Below are positions 61,261 to 64,000 of a DNA stretch of 64,000 bases, in pieces. The notes under the pieces are model-generated. The model was given only the letters and a program-made list of their open reading frames with translations. It did no database searches and was not told the DNA's origin. A program made the position numbers and the translations under genes. Location of the stretch: contig OZ022256.1 of NCBI GenBank assembly GCA_963978905.1, forward strand, positions 1,409,501 through 1,473,500, given 5' to 3'. The stretch comes from Trichostrongylus colubriformis (Eukaryota; Nematoda; Chromadorea; Rhabditida; Trichostrongylidae). Every line of letters begins with the position of its first letter. The stretch's first letter is position 1.

Positions 61261-61634
61261 CAGGGTACACTGGGATTCGAGAATTCCTCGACAAGGGGGC
61301 GTACTCGATCGAACGCAGAAGGGGGGTCGTATTTCACCGCACACAGGAGGGGGATCGTACCTACAGAGGCCAGCGATAAGCACTTTCAGTAGGCAGATGA
61401 GAAGCACAGGGTATTTTTCAGCGAGCCCGTGTGGGAAATTGGAAAACAAATTTTCTCAGGTAAAAATACACAGCGATAACACCATTGCGACCACAAAATC
61501 CGGCAACAGTTACTCGTACTGCGGAAGTCAGAAGGGGGGGGGGGGAGAAGAGGGTGGGGTCGTATCTGATCCCCGTTGAGGGGGGGGAGGGGTCGTACGG
61601 AAGCGGCTATTTTCCTCGGGCTCTAGGAGTCCTG
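61261..61634 (-). repeat. dispersed element family E, copy 3 (reverse)
   Basis: Left edge CAGGGTACACTGGGATTCG and right edge CTAGGAGTCCTG. In reverse it contains GAGGAAAATAGCCGCTTCC, GAAAATACCCTGTGCTTCTC and CTTATCGCTGGCCTCTGTAG, closely matching 39848-40180. G runs at about 61537 and 61579 lie inside it. Confidence 0.7.
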
Positions 61635-61639
61635 CTTGG

Positions 61640-63170
61640 AGTTCTGGAGCCGAGCCGATTGAGCCTACTCGACAGATCTACTGCCATCGCCAGCAAGGTC
61701 TAAATTGTTGACTTTGGATCTGCAGGGTCGAATCAGGGCGACAGCCACCTACGGCGTTCCGTAGACGATTTGCTCCACTGCATTTCATTGTTAGAGACAT
61801 AGTTTTATTCGGCTTTTACTTGTCTATTCTGAAAAGGTGAAAAGCGTCAGGATTAATCAACCGCTTTCAGAATACGTCATGCATTTTACTTGAACTTTGA
61901 TATACATATAGTGGCACTTGAATGCGTTTGGCCTATGTAAGGCTTTGCATGGTTTCTGTGTACAAGTCAGTATTTTACCCTGCCAAACGAATCTGGTACA
62001 CATTTCTGACGTTATAGGGGTGGGAGGCTTGGTTTGCCTAAATAAGGTTTGATTCCGCACTACGCGAGCGAGAGCTGTCCCTCTTGTCACTATACGTCCC
62101 CACCTTGTAATCCGTACACCCTTCCTGAGGGTTTCTCAGGGGTTTCTAGAGAATATACTCATGGAGCTTTATGGATTGTGTGTAAAATAGAGCAAAACGG
62201 CAACAGGTAGGTTCTAAGCCGCCATGAAATGGCAGCTATGAATTTTTATTGAAACGGCTGTCAAACGATGGAAAATACAAATTACGTAGCCCAGCTGGGA
62301 GTGTAATTGAGTCCTTTATGATATTTTATGAATGGCATGTCGTAAGAGCAAAGCCACCCGGATCAATGCCATAGCTCATTTGTGGCTCTTAATTCGTTCA
62401 TTCGAAGCCATAACTGTATCACATTACCACATGTTCCAATTATCACGGTCTTATTCTCATTTTTCGAAACGAATAAGGAAGTGCAGCGCTGGAGAATAAA
62501 GTACGTCGCACTCTGCTTCACTGAACTTTGTCGACAAAACTGTAACGCAAGAGGGGCCGATGCGGTGTCGCGCATTCGATATTCACGCGACTCCACGCCG
62601 CATTGGGTATGTGGCAAGTGTTCCGGTGAGCAGTGCTGGATCAGGTCATCCATGAGTGAAATTGCTTTGCGGGACGAACGATTTACTACTGATTACAAGG
62701 TATTGTCTACATAGCTGGTCTACTTATGTCAAGGGTAAAGGCTGAAGAATAAGACAGATATTTTTGGAGTTAAATTCGTTATGTATTTGATGTTTGTGAA
62801 TTGGTTGAGTTGTGACATCTCTAGTTGAATACTATCATAGGTACCATCTATAAAAAACAAACTCCCATGACCCCCTATGGTGGCGTAAGGGCACCATTGC
62901 CGACTGGTGCAGGTATAGACTTGAACCCTACTCGCGGTCGCGTCTGGCTCAAAAGGAGGAGCTGTTTCCCATCGAGCATAATCCTCATGTTTTTTTTCGG
63001 TTATTGAGTTCCGCCCTGATCCGATGGTTGAACGACTAGAGACTATGTACTTTTTTTTTTATATACTACCTCATGTAACTGCGCAGAAATTGGGCGTGAC
63101 CTGGCTCTGGCTATTCTTCTGGCGCATACAAATAAATAAATAAAGAGGTGGAAGCTAGTTACTTAGCATG
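61640..63170. other. intergenic stretch, no supported gene
   Basis: A block at about 62530-62600 (GCAAGAGGGGCCGATGCGG..GCGCATTCGATATTCACGCG) resembles a GC-rich block at about 42960-43010 and is probably another dispersed repeat. No gene is supported. Confidence 0.35.
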
Positions 63171-63174
63171 AAGT

Positions 63175-63440
63175 TTGGCACTTTTCAACTATCACCAACT
63201 ACTCCAGACACCGCGATTAGGTAAAAGATTATTTTTGATGAAACTTTACCTATAGGGGTTATTTGGAGAGCTGACTACGAATATGACATCTGTTTATGCT
63301 GTTGACGCAAGGTGCAATTACACCTGGTTGGTGCAACAAATCGTTTTCATCGAAATGGCTGAAACTTAGCCCAGGAGAGCTAGGGAGTGATGCTCACGAA
63401 CATGACATCCGTTTGAAGCTTTAGCGCCGGTTTCACCACG
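63175..63440. mobile_element. decayed relative of the 31863 TIR element
   Basis: GGCACTTTTCAACTATC, GATGAAACTTTACCTATAGG, GGGTTATTTGGAGAGCTGAC, ACGAATATGACATC and GACGCAAGGTGCAATTAC follow the same order as in 31863-32166. The right half is strongly degraded. Confidence 0.6.
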
Positions 63441-64000
63441 GTGGTAATATGTATGATAGGGCACCTCAGTATTCCCGCAAGTTCTGCCCCAGCCTTAGAG
63501 GCACCTCACGCAGTAATCAGATCAGAAGCTTACTTTCTTGAGGCAAGCAGATCCTTAGACAACTGCTCACGCGGCACCTTTGTTGCGTCTGCACGGCGCA
63601 CTCTCACGGTGCTGTGCCTGCTTGAACACAACCGGGCCCCGCCCATCCCCATATCACACATGGCCTTTTACCAACCAATTTCCAACATGGGACTCACGCG
63701 GAGAAGGAAACTTGCTATCATAGAAGATTATTTGATAAAACAGCCATTTCGATGATGAAAACAGTCTCTATTGAAAATTGTTCGTTTGAGGCCAGGTGTG
63801 ATCAGGTTGGGTGGGCGTGGCTCGGTTGTATTCAGGCCGGCACATCACCTTGACCGTAACACCGTGCAGCTGTAACAAAGGTGCGGCCAGAGCAGTATCC
63901 AAGGACTTACGTGCTCCAAGAAAGCAAACCGTTAATCTGATTATCGCGTGGTGTGATTTAAAAGCAGCATTAGGTGAAATTCGGACAAGAAGTAAGAAGT
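63441..64000. other. window end, no supported gene
   Basis: A 104-codon plus-strand frame (63441-63755) ends in a basic GLTRRRKLAIIEDYLIKQPF. No acceptor, start context or family supports it as a gene. Confidence 0.3.

Overview
This is a eukaryotic, nematode-type genomic window. The coding genes are split into many short exons. Their introns mostly run from GT to a pyrimidine-rich TTTCAG/TTCCAG acceptor, the nematode consensus. Four multi-exon plus-strand genes could be rebuilt exon by exon with consistent reading phase. The species cannot be read from the sequence. The long, repeat-filled introns, compared with C. elegans, would fit a clade V (rhabditid/strongylid) worm, but that is inference.

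Layout: 1-3774 is repeat-bearing upstream sequence. 3782-9964 is a UBC-2/LET-70 (UBE2D-type) ubiquitin-conjugating enzyme in 5 exons. 10248-18707 is ATG7, the autophagy E1-like enzyme, in 15 exons. 19689-27003 is a C2H2 protein with nine zinc-finger-like units in 14 exons. 29235-32284 is a small ubiquitin-like-domain protein resembling UBL4A/Get5 in 5 exons. All four lie on the plus strand. Three of them act in ubiquitin or ubiquitin-like chemistry: an E2, an E1-like enzyme and a Ubl-domain protein. From memory, C. elegans let-70 (M7.1) and atg-7 (M7.5) come from the same cosmid, so the order is probably old microsynteny. Only about 270 bp separates the let-70 stop codon from the apparent trans-splice acceptor of atg-7, which leaves an operon possible.

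From about 32.3 kb to the end the window is gene-poor and repeat-rich. I see only exon-like fragments of unidentified genes: plus strand near 33.4-33.9, 38.2 and 57.6-58.7 kb; minus strand near 39.0-39.35, 51.7-52.2 and 59.95-60.02 kb.

Mobile DNA dominates the non-coding part. It includes several fold-back/MITE families: TTAA-flanked; a family sharing termini like GGCCGCGTTCATACTTTGCG; a poly-G-terminated GGGGACAAxTTGTTGAATGTT family; an element with an 8-bp target duplication; and one with CATTTCGGAGCGCC ends. There is an inverted pair of mariner transposase 3' ends in the last let-70 intron, a second Tc/mariner transposase remnant in the zinc-finger gene, and a 3.3-kb composite array at 45.3-48.6 kb. 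That array runs microsatellite, about 15 copies of a 146-bp satellite, about 4.5 copies of a 125-bp repeat, then a GC-rich hairpin cassette. It is bracketed by a 12-bp direct repeat and resembles a non-autonomous Helitron/Helentron. It is the most unusual object in the window.
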